The notes beneath the pieces are model-generated. The model made no database searches and was not told the origin of the DNA. It saw only the letters and a program-made list of their open reading frames with translations. DNA of 20,477 nucleotides from Methanomicrobiales archaeon. GTDB taxonomy: Archaea; Halobacteriota; Methanomicrobia; Methanomicrobiales; Methanospirillaceae. The translations under genes were made by a program, and so were the position numbers. Below are positions 14,825 through 20,477 of this stretch, one piece after another (position 1 is the stretch's first letter; each line of letters starts with the position of its first letter). The DNA is taken from the NCBI GenBank assembly GCA_013415575.1, contig JAAEES010000006.1:1-20477 (forward strand). Direction: 5' to 3'.

Positions 14825-14831
14825 AAAAAAA
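14825..14831 (-). terminator. Oligo-T terminator after the zinc-ribbon gene
   Basis: Seven T residues on the minus strand start about 7 bases after the zinc-ribbon gene's stop. This suggests the zinc-ribbon transcript ends here and the desulforedoxin operon has its own promoter in the 147-bp gap. Confidence 0.5.
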
Positions 14832-14838
14832 GAAGATG

Positions 14839-15081
14839 TTACAGGTTGCTCTTCCCACGCTTCGGCGGGTGCATCGCATCCTCCGGCGTCTTGATGTCCG
14901 GGCGGATGTGGGTCATCGGGAAGCACTGGTACTCTTCACAGGCGCACTGCGGACATTTCCGGAGGTCCTGCTCAACCGCATCGAGCTCCAGCTCCTTTCC
15001 GCAGTCAAGGCAGACGTACTTTCCGGGGCCTACCTTCTGTCCGGCTTTCACTTTCTCGGGCAGTTTGATCACCAAATCCAA
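14839..15081 (-). CDS. Small zinc-ribbon / rubredoxin-like protein
   Basis: An up to 80-residue protein with two metal knuckles: KYVCLDCGKELEL (Cys24, Cys27) and KCPQCACEEYQC (Cys43, Cys46, plus Cys48 and Cys53). It probably binds zinc or iron. The pattern resembles zinc-ribbon proteins encoded near oxygen-defence genes in methanogens, but the function is not known. The start is uncertain. TTG 15081 gives the longest form, while TTG 15075 and GTG 15072 sit where transcription should begin, judging from TATA box TTATATAT (15097-15104). No ribosome site is present, so a leaderless mRNA is likely. It is divergent from the third Isf-like gene. Confidence 0.78.
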   Translation of the reverse strand: MDLVIKLPEKVKAGQKVGPGKYVCLDCGKELELDAVEQDLRKCPQCACEEYQCFPMTHIRPDIKTPEDAMHPPKRGKSNL

Positions 15082-15096
15082 CTATGGATGCGGAGA

Positions 15097-15199
15097 TTAT
15101 ATATCCCTTTTGTTTCTTCCATGCAAAGGGTGTAAAATCGAAAAAAGCAGGCTTATTAGCCGAAATTCAAGCCTGGGAGGCAGCTGCAAAGCTATATGC
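15097..15199. promoter_or_regulatory. Divergent promoter region with inverted repeat
   Basis: Two TATA boxes face outward: ATATATAA on the minus strand (15097-15104) for the zinc-ribbon gene and CTATATGC on the plus strand (15192-15199) for the third Isf gene. Each lies about 25-29 bases before its start codon, so both messages may be leaderless. Between them CAGGCTT (15148-15154) and AAGCCTG (15169-15175) form a perfect 7-bp inverted repeat with a 14-base spacer, a candidate shared operator. Confidence 0.55.
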
Positions 15200-15223
15200 G
15201 AATCTCCCTGATACAATTCAGGT

Positions 15224-15826
15224 ATGGGTGCAAAGATCATCGCCCTTCTCGGAAGCCCGCTTCTGTCGGGGAACACGGCGAAGCTGCTTGATGAGGCCAT
15301 ACGGGGAGCCGGGGACGCAGGATGCGATGTCGAAAAGATTGAGGTTACCACCCTCAAATTCCGGGCATGCAGGGAGATCTTCTACTGCAGGGAGCAGGAA
15401 GCATGTGCCATGAAGGACGATATGACCGGTATGTATGAAAAATTCCGTGATTTTGACGGGATTATCGTGGCAAGCCCGGTCATGACCATGGGGATACCCG
15501 GACGGCTGAAATCATTCATGGACCGCTTCCAGGTCTACTTCATGGCAAAGTATATGCGGGGAAAACCGCTGGTCCCGGAAGAGAAGCGGAAGCACCGCAT
15601 CGGCCTCTACCTCGGTATCTCCGGCATGAATGTCCCCTATGTCTTCGACGGAGCGAAGCTCACCGTGCAGGCATTCTTCCATATCATCGATGTGAAATAC
15701 TGGGATGATCTGCTGATCAGGGACATGGACACTATCCAGGACCTGTCGACCCGTCCGGAGCTCCTCGGGGAGGCATACCGGAAAGGAAAAGAAATGGGCC
15801 GGATCCTGCAGGAAACCGTTACATAA
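15224..15826 (+). CDS. Isf-like flavoprotein with incomplete cluster motif, copy 3
   Basis: A 200-residue flavodoxin-fold protein that aligns with the two Isf genes upstream. FMN loop LLGSPLLSGNTAKLL is at 8-22, with the ASPVMTMGIPGRLKSFMDR and GISGMNVPYVFDGA segments. The cluster motif is altered. Cys49, Cys55 and Cys61 match the first, third and fourth Isf cysteines, but the second position is Ile52 (CREIFYC in place of CRGCNAC). It may bind a site-differentiated or 3Fe cluster, or none. ATG 15224 is the likely start: a TATA box at 15192-15199 places transcription near it and no separate ribosome site exists. Its last 8 bases overlap the convergent radC gene. Confidence 0.88.
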   Translation: MGAKIIALLGSPLLSGNTAKLLDEAIRGAGDAGCDVEKIEVTTLKFRACREIFYCREQEACAMKDDMTGMYEKFRDFDGIIVASPVMTMGIPGRLKSFMDRFQVYFMAKYMRGKPLVPEEKRKHRIGLYLGISGMNVPYVFDGAKLTVQAFFHIIDVKYWDDLLIRDMDTIQDLSTRPELLGEAYRKGKEMGRILQETVT

Positions 15827-16487
15827 GTCCCCGCTCTTTCAGCGAGAGCCATCCGGAATCAGAGACGATCAGGTGGTCGAGGAGACGGATACCGAGCAGG
15901 TTTCCGGCATCGGCGAGTTGCCGCGTGATGGCGAGGTCCTGGCTGCTCGGCTCGAGTGTTCCCGACGGGTGGTTGTGGACGCAGATGATCGCCGCCGCCC
16001 GGTCGGTAATGGCCTCTGCAAAGACCTCACGGGGATGGACCAGGCTGTGGTTGAGGAGGCCTACTGTGACCGTCCTGGTGGCCAGGACTTCGTGAGCTCC
16101 GGAGAGGGTGATGCAGATGAAGTGCTCCTGTTTTTTTCCCGAGAGGAACGCTACAAGGGGGAGGACATCGACTGGTGCAGCGATCTTCTTTTTCAATGAA
16201 GGGTCCGTGGAAAACAACCTCCTCCCCAGCTCAAGGCAGGCGACGATCTGGGACGCCTTTGCCGGACCGACACCGCTGATTCCGGAGAGGTCCTCAAAAC
16301 AGATGGCAGCCGCCCCCTTCTCCATCAGGCCGGAAATCTCCTTTGACAGGGTTCTGACATCATTCCCGGGTCCGCCGCTTCCAAGGATGGCTGCTACCAG
16401 TTCCTGATTGGTGAGGCAGCCTGCCCCCCTGGTCCTGATCTTCTCTCTCGGGCGATCGTGTGAATGTACCTCCTGCATCCGTTTCAT
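15819..16487 (-). CDS. radC: RadC family JAB/MPN-domain protein
   Basis: A 222-residue protein of the RadC (UPF0758) family. The N-terminal helical part includes the helix-hairpin-helix segment LSGISGVGPAKASQI (about 67-81). The C-terminal JAB1/MPN metalloprotease-like fold has the zinc motif HNHPSG followed by PSSQD, giving His, His and Asp ligands. Despite the name, a direct DNA-repair role is disputed for the family. RadC is mostly bacterial and is found in some methanogens, so old lateral transfer is possible. ATG 16487 and ATG 16478 are both plausible starts. The stop overlaps the convergent flavoprotein gene by 8 bases. The length matches the family and all ligands are present. Confidence 0.93.
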   Translation of the reverse strand: MKRMQEVHSHDRPREKIRTRGAGCLTNQELVAAILGSGGPGNDVRTLSKEISGLMEKGAAAICFEDLSGISGVGPAKASQIVACLELGRRLFSTDPSLKKKIAAPVDVLPLVAFLSGKKQEHFICITLSGAHEVLATRTVTVGLLNHSLVHPREVFAEAITDRAAAIICVHNHPSGTLEPSSQDLAITRQLADAGNLLGIRLLDHLIVSDSGWLSLKERGLM

Positions 16488-16702
16488 CGGGTCGCATCCC
16501 TCTGTAATACCCCCAATATCATGATCTGTTCCAAAAAAGAGTTGCTATTTGCTCTTCAAAACTGGCAGGGTTAACGATACAACCCGTGTCCCCCATCGAA
16601 GGAAACACTATCCGGAATGGATACGCGGGTCGGCAGAGAACCGGCAGGAATTACGAAGAAATGTAGAAAATGTGCGGGTTTGTGAATACAGCGAAAAAAT
16701 GG

Positions 16703-16870
16703 TTAGTACCGGGGGCGCCTGTGCTTGGGCAGGCACTCCCGGCAGTACACCGGCCTCCCCTCGGTTGGCTTGAACGGCACTTCGCATTCCTTTCCACAGT
16801 CTGAACAGATGACTTTTGTCATTTCCCGGGGCGGCCTGTCTCTCGGACCACCATAATTCGACTTATACAT
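16703..16870 (-). CDS. 55-residue zinc-ribbon protein (CxxC-CxxC)
   Basis: A short gene read on the minus strand from ATG 16870 to TAA 16703. A basic, Pro/Gly-rich start (YKSNYGGPRDRPPREM) leads to a treble-clef-like zinc ribbon. The first knuckle is VICSDCGKECEVPF (Cys22, Cys25, Cys29) and the second is GRPVYCREC (Cys43, Cys46), followed by a basic tail. The pattern CxxCGKxCxVPFxPTxGRPVYCxxC is a familiar small protein type in methanogens and some bacteria. It probably binds zinc and perhaps nucleic acid, but its function is unestablished. A TATA-like TATTTAAT stands about 35 bases upstream. It lies alone between radC and the divergent rubrerythrin. Confidence 0.88.
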   Translation of the reverse strand: MYKSNYGGPRDRPPREMTKVICSDCGKECEVPFKPTEGRPVYCRECLPKHRRPRY

Positions 16871-16884
16871 GGTTCTTTCTCGAA

Positions 16885-16916
16885 CAGTTTGATTAGAACT
16901 GTATTAAATACTAGAA
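16885..16916 (-). promoter_or_regulatory. Promoter and repeat region of the small zinc-ribbon gene
   Basis: On the minus strand, TATTTAAT near 16903-16910 is a TATA-like box for ATG 16870. TAGAAC occurs twice on the plus strand (from 16895 and 16912), flanking GTATTAAATAC. CAGTT (16885-16889) pairs with AACTG (16897-16901). The repeats around the TATA box could bind a regulator. Confidence 0.4.
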
Positions 16917-17060
16917 CATTTGAGTTTAAAAAGCTCTGCATTGCATCATCGAAAACCACGCCGGAAAACGATCCGTTCCAGTGAAAGATCAGGCGAAATG
17001 CAGGCACTTTTTTACGGAAGACCCCTGCAGATGCGGGATCCCGGGGCCGAAGAATATCTT

Positions 17061-17068
17061 GATATTAT
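17061..17068 (+). promoter_or_regulatory. TATA-like box of the rubrerythrin gene
   Basis: GATATTAT is centred about 26 bases before ATG 17090. No Shine-Dalgarno sequence occurs in between, so the rubrerythrin mRNA is probably leaderless. Confidence 0.4.
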
Positions 17069-17089
17069 TGTTCTCCCAGATATACGCCC

Positions 17090-17590
17090 ATGGCGACTAA
17101 GGAAAATGCAATGGAGGCATTCGCAGGGGAATCACAGGCGAACCGGAAGTACCAGGCCTTTGCTGAAAAGGCTGAATCGGAAGGATACCTGAACATCGCC
17201 CGGCTGTTCAAAGCAGCATCAGAGGCAGAGGCCATTCATGCCAAGAAACTCATGAAGGCGCTGGGGATGATCAATTCAACCAGGGAGAATCTGGAGAAGG
17301 CTGTCGCCGGTGAAACTCACGAATATACCGAGATGTATCCTGCCTTCGTGCAGGAGGCCGAATCAGAGAAACAGAGCGATGCGCTTCTGGCATTCAATTA
17401 CGCACTGCAGGCTGAGGAAGTCCATGCCGGGCTCTACAAGGAAGCACTCAAATCACTGAATGCCGGTCAGGATATGTCGAACCGGGCCGTCTGGCTCTGC
17501 CCGGTGTGCGGTAACATCTTCCTTGGCCAGGCCCCGGAAAAGTGCCCGATCTGCAATGTTTTTAAGAAAATTTTCAGGGAAATCACCTGA
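17090..17590 (+). CDS. Rubrerythrin
   Basis: Cytoplasmic peroxide reductase of anaerobes, using a diiron site and a rubredoxin-type iron centre. The 166-residue protein has a four-helix ferritin-like domain. Iron-ligand Glu residues lie in FAGESQAN (11-18), EAEAIH (45-50), AGETHEY (73-79) and QAEEVHAG (107-114), the usual ExxH pairs. The C-terminal rubredoxin-like domain has CPVCGN (Cys137, Cys140) and CPICN (Cys152, Cys155). Length and domain order are typical. The start is set by conservation at the first residue and by a TATA box about 26 bases upstream. It is a separate transcription unit. It fits the surrounding oxygen-defence genes and would receive electrons from a rubredoxin or flavoprotein such as the nearby Isf (inference). 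Confidence 0.96.
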   Translation: MATKENAMEAFAGESQANRKYQAFAEKAESEGYLNIARLFKAASEAEAIHAKKLMKALGMINSTRENLEKAVAGETHEYTEMYPAFVQEAESEKQSDALLAFNYALQAEEVHAGLYKEALKSLNAGQDMSNRAVWLCPVCGNIFLGQAPEKCPICNVFKKIFREIT

Positions 17591-17617
17591 ATCCCTCTTT
17601 TCCACTGCTATTCTCCC

Positions 17618-17634
17618 CGGGAAAAAAATTCCCG
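17618..17634 (+). terminator. Hairpin after the rubrerythrin gene
   Basis: CGGGAA (17618-17623) and TTCCCG (17629-17634) form a perfect 6-bp stem with a five-A loop, 28 bases after the rubrerythrin stop. No T-run follows it, so its role as a terminator or mRNA-end stabiliser is uncertain. Confidence 0.35.
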
Positions 17635-17742
17635 CATGCAGGACAGGGATCCGGCAGGTTGTGAGATATCCGGCATGCACGCCCGCCATTACATCAGATA
17701 AAGAAAGCCTTTCAGGAGCCGGAATGGGGGCTCCCATCACTT

Positions 17743-17753
17743 TTATTATAAAT
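17743..17753 (+). promoter_or_regulatory. Promoter of the Grx-TrxR gene
   Basis: TTTATTATAAA is a strong archaeal TATA box whose centre lies about 27 bases before ATG 17775. A weak CAGGG precedes the codon, but the spacing also suits a leaderless start. The promoter appears intact even though the gene downstream is broken. Confidence 0.5.
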
Positions 17754-17774
17754 TCCGTTGTATTTCAGGGATGA

Positions 17775-18813
17775 ATGCCCAAGGTCACCGTATATTCCAC
17801 GAAGAGCTGTCCGTACTGCCGGATGGTCAAAGCCTTTCTCGAACGGCAAGGGGTTCCCTATATCTCAATCGATGTGGGAACAGACAAGGAACAGGCAAAG
17901 AAGATGGTCGAGATCTCCGGCCAGTACGGGGTTCCGGTCACCACTGTGGATGATGAAGTGATCGTGGGTTTCGACGCCCAGAGACTGAACGAGCTTTTTG
18001 GGGATGAGAAGACCGGTGAGCTCTATGATGTACTGATCATCGGGGCAGGGCCGGCCGGACTCACGGCAGGGGTCTACTGTGCACGAAAACTCCTGAAGAC
18101 CCTGATCATCAGCGAGAATATCGGCGGCCAGGCCATTGAGTCCTGGTCAATCGAGAACTACATGGGCTTCCCGAAGATTCAACACCGCTACCGGGGCAGC
18201 CTACCGGGCACGGGCCGTGATCCTCGCGCAGGGGAAACATCCCCGAACCCTGGGGATTGAGAATGAGGACCGGTACTGGGGACGCGGGCTCTCGGTCTGC
18301 TCGACCTGTGACGCCCCGCTCTTCAGGGATAAAGTGGTGGCCATCGTGGGCGGGGGGAACTCGGCTCTCCAGACAGCAATAGAAATGAGCGGGATCGCAC
18401 AAGAGGTGCATCTCATCGTCCGGAGCACTATCAAGGCCGACGAGACCTATATCAGACTCTATGAGCAGAAGAAGAACATCACCACGCATAACAATGCGAT
18501 CATCTCTGCCCTGCAGGGCGCCGACACGCTCTCCGCCATCACTATCAAAGACCGGGACAGCGGCAGCGAGACGGAGGTAGCAGTTGACGGGATCTTTCTT
18601 GAGATCGGATGGATTCCGAATACCGCATTCGTAGAGGGGCTGGTAAATATGAACGATCAGAAAGAGATAGAGATTGACATCAACTGCCACACCAGTGTGC
18701 CGGGAATTTTTGCCGCAGGAGATGTGACCAATTTAAAGACCAAGCAGATCATCACCGCTGCAGGAGAGGGGGCAAAGGCGGCCCTGTCCGCGTATGAGTA
18801 CCTGATGCAGTGA
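17775..18813 (+). pseudogene. Glutaredoxin-thioredoxin reductase fusion, broken by an internal out-of-frame loss
   Basis: An N-terminal glutaredoxin-like domain with CPYC (Cys12, Cys15) and GVPVTTVDDEVIVGFD (about 1-76) is followed directly by a thioredoxin reductase. The reductase FAD loop is VLIIGAGPAGLTAG. After ENYMGFPKI (near 18177) the frame is lost. From FNTATGAAYRARAVILAQG the reductase goes on in another frame to 18813, with redox motif CSTCD, NAD(P) loop VAIVGGGNSA and FAD-binding GIFAAGD intact. Compared with E. coli TrxR about 40 residues between these points are absent, so this is an internal deletion, or an assembly error, whose size is not a multiple of three. The first frame stops at 18260. 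Intact, it would have moved electrons from NAD(P)H to its own glutaredoxin. It is convergent with the broken methyltransferase. Confidence 0.85.
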
Positions 18814-18818
18814 CCGGG

Positions 18819-19954
18819 TCATTCTTCTTTTCTCAACAGGACAATCCGGTTCGTGTTCGTTCCTGAATCGTTGTTACCAATACCCCAGATATGAGATGTC
18901 TTGGTAAACTTTTGCAGGTTAACCATAATCGCCAGGGGAAGGAATCCGGCCGCAGTCCCTATCGGCACGATATGCTCATCGAGCCTTATCCGGCCTTTCC
19001 GGACTTCCCCGACCTCAAAAGCAACATGTCCTCCCGGGGCAGTAACCCGGTAAAGCTCCCGGAAAGTCCCGGCCATGACCCCGCACCATTCCCCAAGAGA
19101 TGCACGGTATCAAGGAACGGCGGAGAGGTGACGGTGAGCTGGACCGATTCCCCGGGAATAGCGGTCGTATTCCGGGAATCGCCGGTGAGAAATAATCCTT
19201 CATCCCCTGCCGTGTTCAGGAGACTTCTCGCGTGCGGGCCCGTTCTTTTCACCAGCGAACGGGTCTTTTTGAGGATCAGCTCCCGGATATCACGATATTG
19301 TGGCACCTGATTTCTCCGCCGGTTTATCCGTTCCTGTCTCTCGGGTGATACGGCCTGATTGGGGGGGAGGGTATAGACCGAGAAGAAGCCGCTGGAATGG
19401 CCGGTCAGGCGGTTGGTGGCCACCATGCGTATCCATGCATCAAGATTGTCCTCCTCTCCCGATTCCTGCCGATCCAGGAGGTAGGTGCGGAGGGAGACAA
19501 TTTCGGCCTCGGTATCCCGGTGGTAGAACATGGAGAGATCGATGGTTGCCCGGGCACCGGAAACCATGGGAATTGCCGCCAGCCGCTCCCTGACCTCAGC
19601 ATCATCAGGGAGGAAAAACCGGGGACGGGTGAGGATGCGGGAGAGGGGGTTTGTGTCATTGGCAATGACCCCTCTCCCCAGGAGACCGGCTTCAAGGACG
19701 GTGGTGCCCCTTCCGGTGAAGGGGTCGTAGACGCGGTCACCCTCCCCGGTCATCCGGCAGATAAAAAAGCGGGGCAACTGGGGCTTGAAACAGGCACGGT
19801 AGGATATCTCGTGAATCGGGGAGGCTTTCCGCTGCCGGGAGGTCCAGAATTCCCCGGTAAAGCGGGGGATACGGATCCCCTCCGCCTCCACCCAGTCCCT
19901 GCCGCTGGCGGTATGCGGGACCGCAGGGCCAGGGGGATATCCGTCTGTATCCAT
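18819..19954 (-). pseudogene. DNA methyltransferase (N4/N6 type), broken by an internal out-of-frame loss
   Basis: The first 284 residues from ATG 19954 (AAGGA upstream) carry AdoMet motif I DPFTGRGTTVLEAG (77-90) and catalytic motif IV TSPPF (276-280). After SPPFLDTV (near 19103) the frame turns to nonsense and stops at 18986. In another frame, SLGEWCGVMAGTFRELYRV and PGGHVAFEVGEVR continue the methyltransferase fold down to the stop at 18819. Roughly 20-30 residues expected between the two parts are missing (estimate from the usual spacing after motif IV). It is therefore a truncated gene or an assembly error. No partner restriction enzyme lies in the window, so it may have been an orphan methylase. 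Target sequence unknown. Confidence 0.82.
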
Positions 19955-20028
19955 TCCGTTCCTTCTCCATTCACCATTTGGCAGGGAGAAGTATTAACTG
20001 AATTGTCGTTTCCGGCCAAATCCGGATG

Positions 20029-20036
20029 CATTATAC
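20029..20036 (+). promoter_or_regulatory. TATA-like box before the right-edge gene
   Basis: CATTATAC is centred about 30 bases upstream of ATG 20062, with no Shine-Dalgarno sequence between. This suggests a leaderless or nearly leaderless transcript. Confidence 0.35.
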
Positions 20037-20061
20037 CCCCGGCCATCCAAACCATCACCAG

Positions 20062-20477
20062 ATGCGGGAATTCTACCGGAAAAGCGTCCACATGCTCTTC
20101 GGGCTGGGCATCGCTGCTCTCATCTTTACAACTCCGAAGGCAGTCGCCCTCTCAGTTCTGATGCTCGGCACGTTTATCGGGATCCTCTTCACCGATGCCA
20201 TACTCCGGGGTTATCGTCTTCCGGTGATATCCGGGTTGATCGATAACCTTGAGCGGCGGGACGCGTTGCCGGGCAGGGGAGCACTCACATTCGCGGTGAG
20301 CTCCCTGTTCTGCGTCATCTTCTTTGAAACGCCGGTCGTAGTACCGGCTATCATCACCCTTGCCGTCCTTGACGGAACAGCAACCATCATCGGCTACTAT
20401 TTCGGGCGGATAAAGGTTATCAATGGAAAGACAATCGAAGGATCGCTCGCCGGCATGGCCCTCTGTTTCATCGTCCT
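20062..20477 (+). CDS. Dolichol/diacylglycerol kinase-like membrane protein, C-terminus cut by window edge
   Basis: The 138 codons visible encode several hydrophobic helices. The start MREFYRKSVHMLFGLG has the Arg-Lys-x-x-His of the SEC59/DGK1/VTE5 group. DNLERRDALPGRGAL and LAVLDGTATIIGYYFGR match the family's charged loop and its LDGxAxxxGxxFG segment, and NGKTIEGSLAGM is the next conserved loop. Such proteins are CTP-dependent lipid or polyprenol kinases, often named phosphatidate cytidylyltransferase-like in archaea, and here may act in isoprenoid lipid metabolism (inference). Continuation past base 20477 is expected. ATG 20062 is preferred to the in-frame ATG 20026, because the TATA-like box lies between them and the conserved region begins at 20062. 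It is divergent from the broken methyltransferase. Confidence 0.82.
   Translation, partial: MREFYRKSVHMLFGLGIAALIFTTPKAVALSVLMLGTFIGILFTDAILRGYRLPVISGLIDNLERRDALPGRGALTFAVSSLFCVIFFETPVVVPAIITLAVLDGTATIIGYYFGRIKVINGKTIEGSLAGMALCFIV

Noticed and set aside
14624..15211. Plus-strand frame of 195 codons across the desulforedoxin and zinc-ribbon genes
   Set aside because: Antisense to two cysteine-motif genes with good starts and no homology-like features of its own.
16549..16773. Plus-strand frame of 74 codons
   Set aside because: Overlaps the end of the small zinc-ribbon gene, without ribosome site or motifs.
17775..18260. Programmed frameshift as explanation of the TrxR break
   Set aside because: About 40 conserved residues are absent, so a slip of one or two bases cannot restore a normal protein.
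1..20477. tRNA, rRNA, CRISPR array or insertion sequence
   Set aside because: No T-arm-like GGTTCRAATCC box, repeat-spacer series, or transposase motif was noticed on reading both strands; this was by eye only.

Overview
The window looks like a chromosomal segment of a hydrogenotrophic methanogen of the Methanomicrobiales or a close relative (inference). The grounds are archaeal TATA boxes with several apparently leaderless starts, GC-rich codons, an ADP/CoA-independent acetyl-CoA synthetase, iron-sulfur flavoproteins of the methanogen Isf type, a CbiMNQO cobalt importer, and the strict-anaerobe oxygen defence set (rubrerythrin, desulforedoxin, peroxiredoxin). No rRNA, tRNA, CRISPR array, transposase or integrase was seen.

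Layout. (1) 1-1767, minus: acetyl-CoA synthetase cut by the left edge. It is separated from the next, divergent operon by a gene-free 502 bp region holding hairpins, a shared AT-rich promoter and a 16-bp perfect palindrome. (2) 2270-5779, plus: argC, a two-CBS-domain protein, argJ and argB, a tight arginine (acetyl-cycle) operon. A membrane thioredoxin-CcdA fusion (5792-6955) follows closely. (3) 6961-7998: a monofunctional AroQ chorismate mutase (minus) divergent from an M50-type membrane metalloprotease (plus). (4) 8106-12128, plus: cbiM, cbiN, cbiQ, a long cbiO with an extra C-terminal domain, and an overlapping cation-efflux (CDF) gene. A candidate operator lies at the promoter. (5) 12153-15826: a redox and oxygen-stress island. 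It has two tandem Isf flavoproteins, then an operon of mini-desulforedoxin, cysteine-free AhpD-like protein and peroxiredoxin, then a zinc-ribbon protein divergent from a third Isf-like flavoprotein that lacks one cluster cysteine. (6) 15819-17590: RadC (minus), a 55-residue zinc-ribbon gene (minus) and rubrerythrin (plus). (7) 17775-19954: two convergent broken genes, a glutaredoxin-thioredoxin reductase fusion and a DNA methyltransferase. Each seems to have lost an internal out-of-frame piece. (8) 20062-end, plus: a polyprenol/diacylglycerol-kinase-like membrane protein cut by the right edge.

How the parts work together. The arginine block covers N-acetylglutamate formation and recycling, phosphorylation and reduction. 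The cobalt block pairs uptake with a probable metal exporter and would serve corrinoid-dependent methyltransfer. From 12 to 19 kb most genes handle electrons, thiols or peroxides (Isf, Prx, desulforedoxin, rubrerythrin, Grx-TrxR). This is the most distinctive part of the window, and the most plausible place for an incompletely described system is the peroxiredoxin/cysteine-free AhpD-like/mini-desulforedoxin operon with its flanking Isf paralogs.
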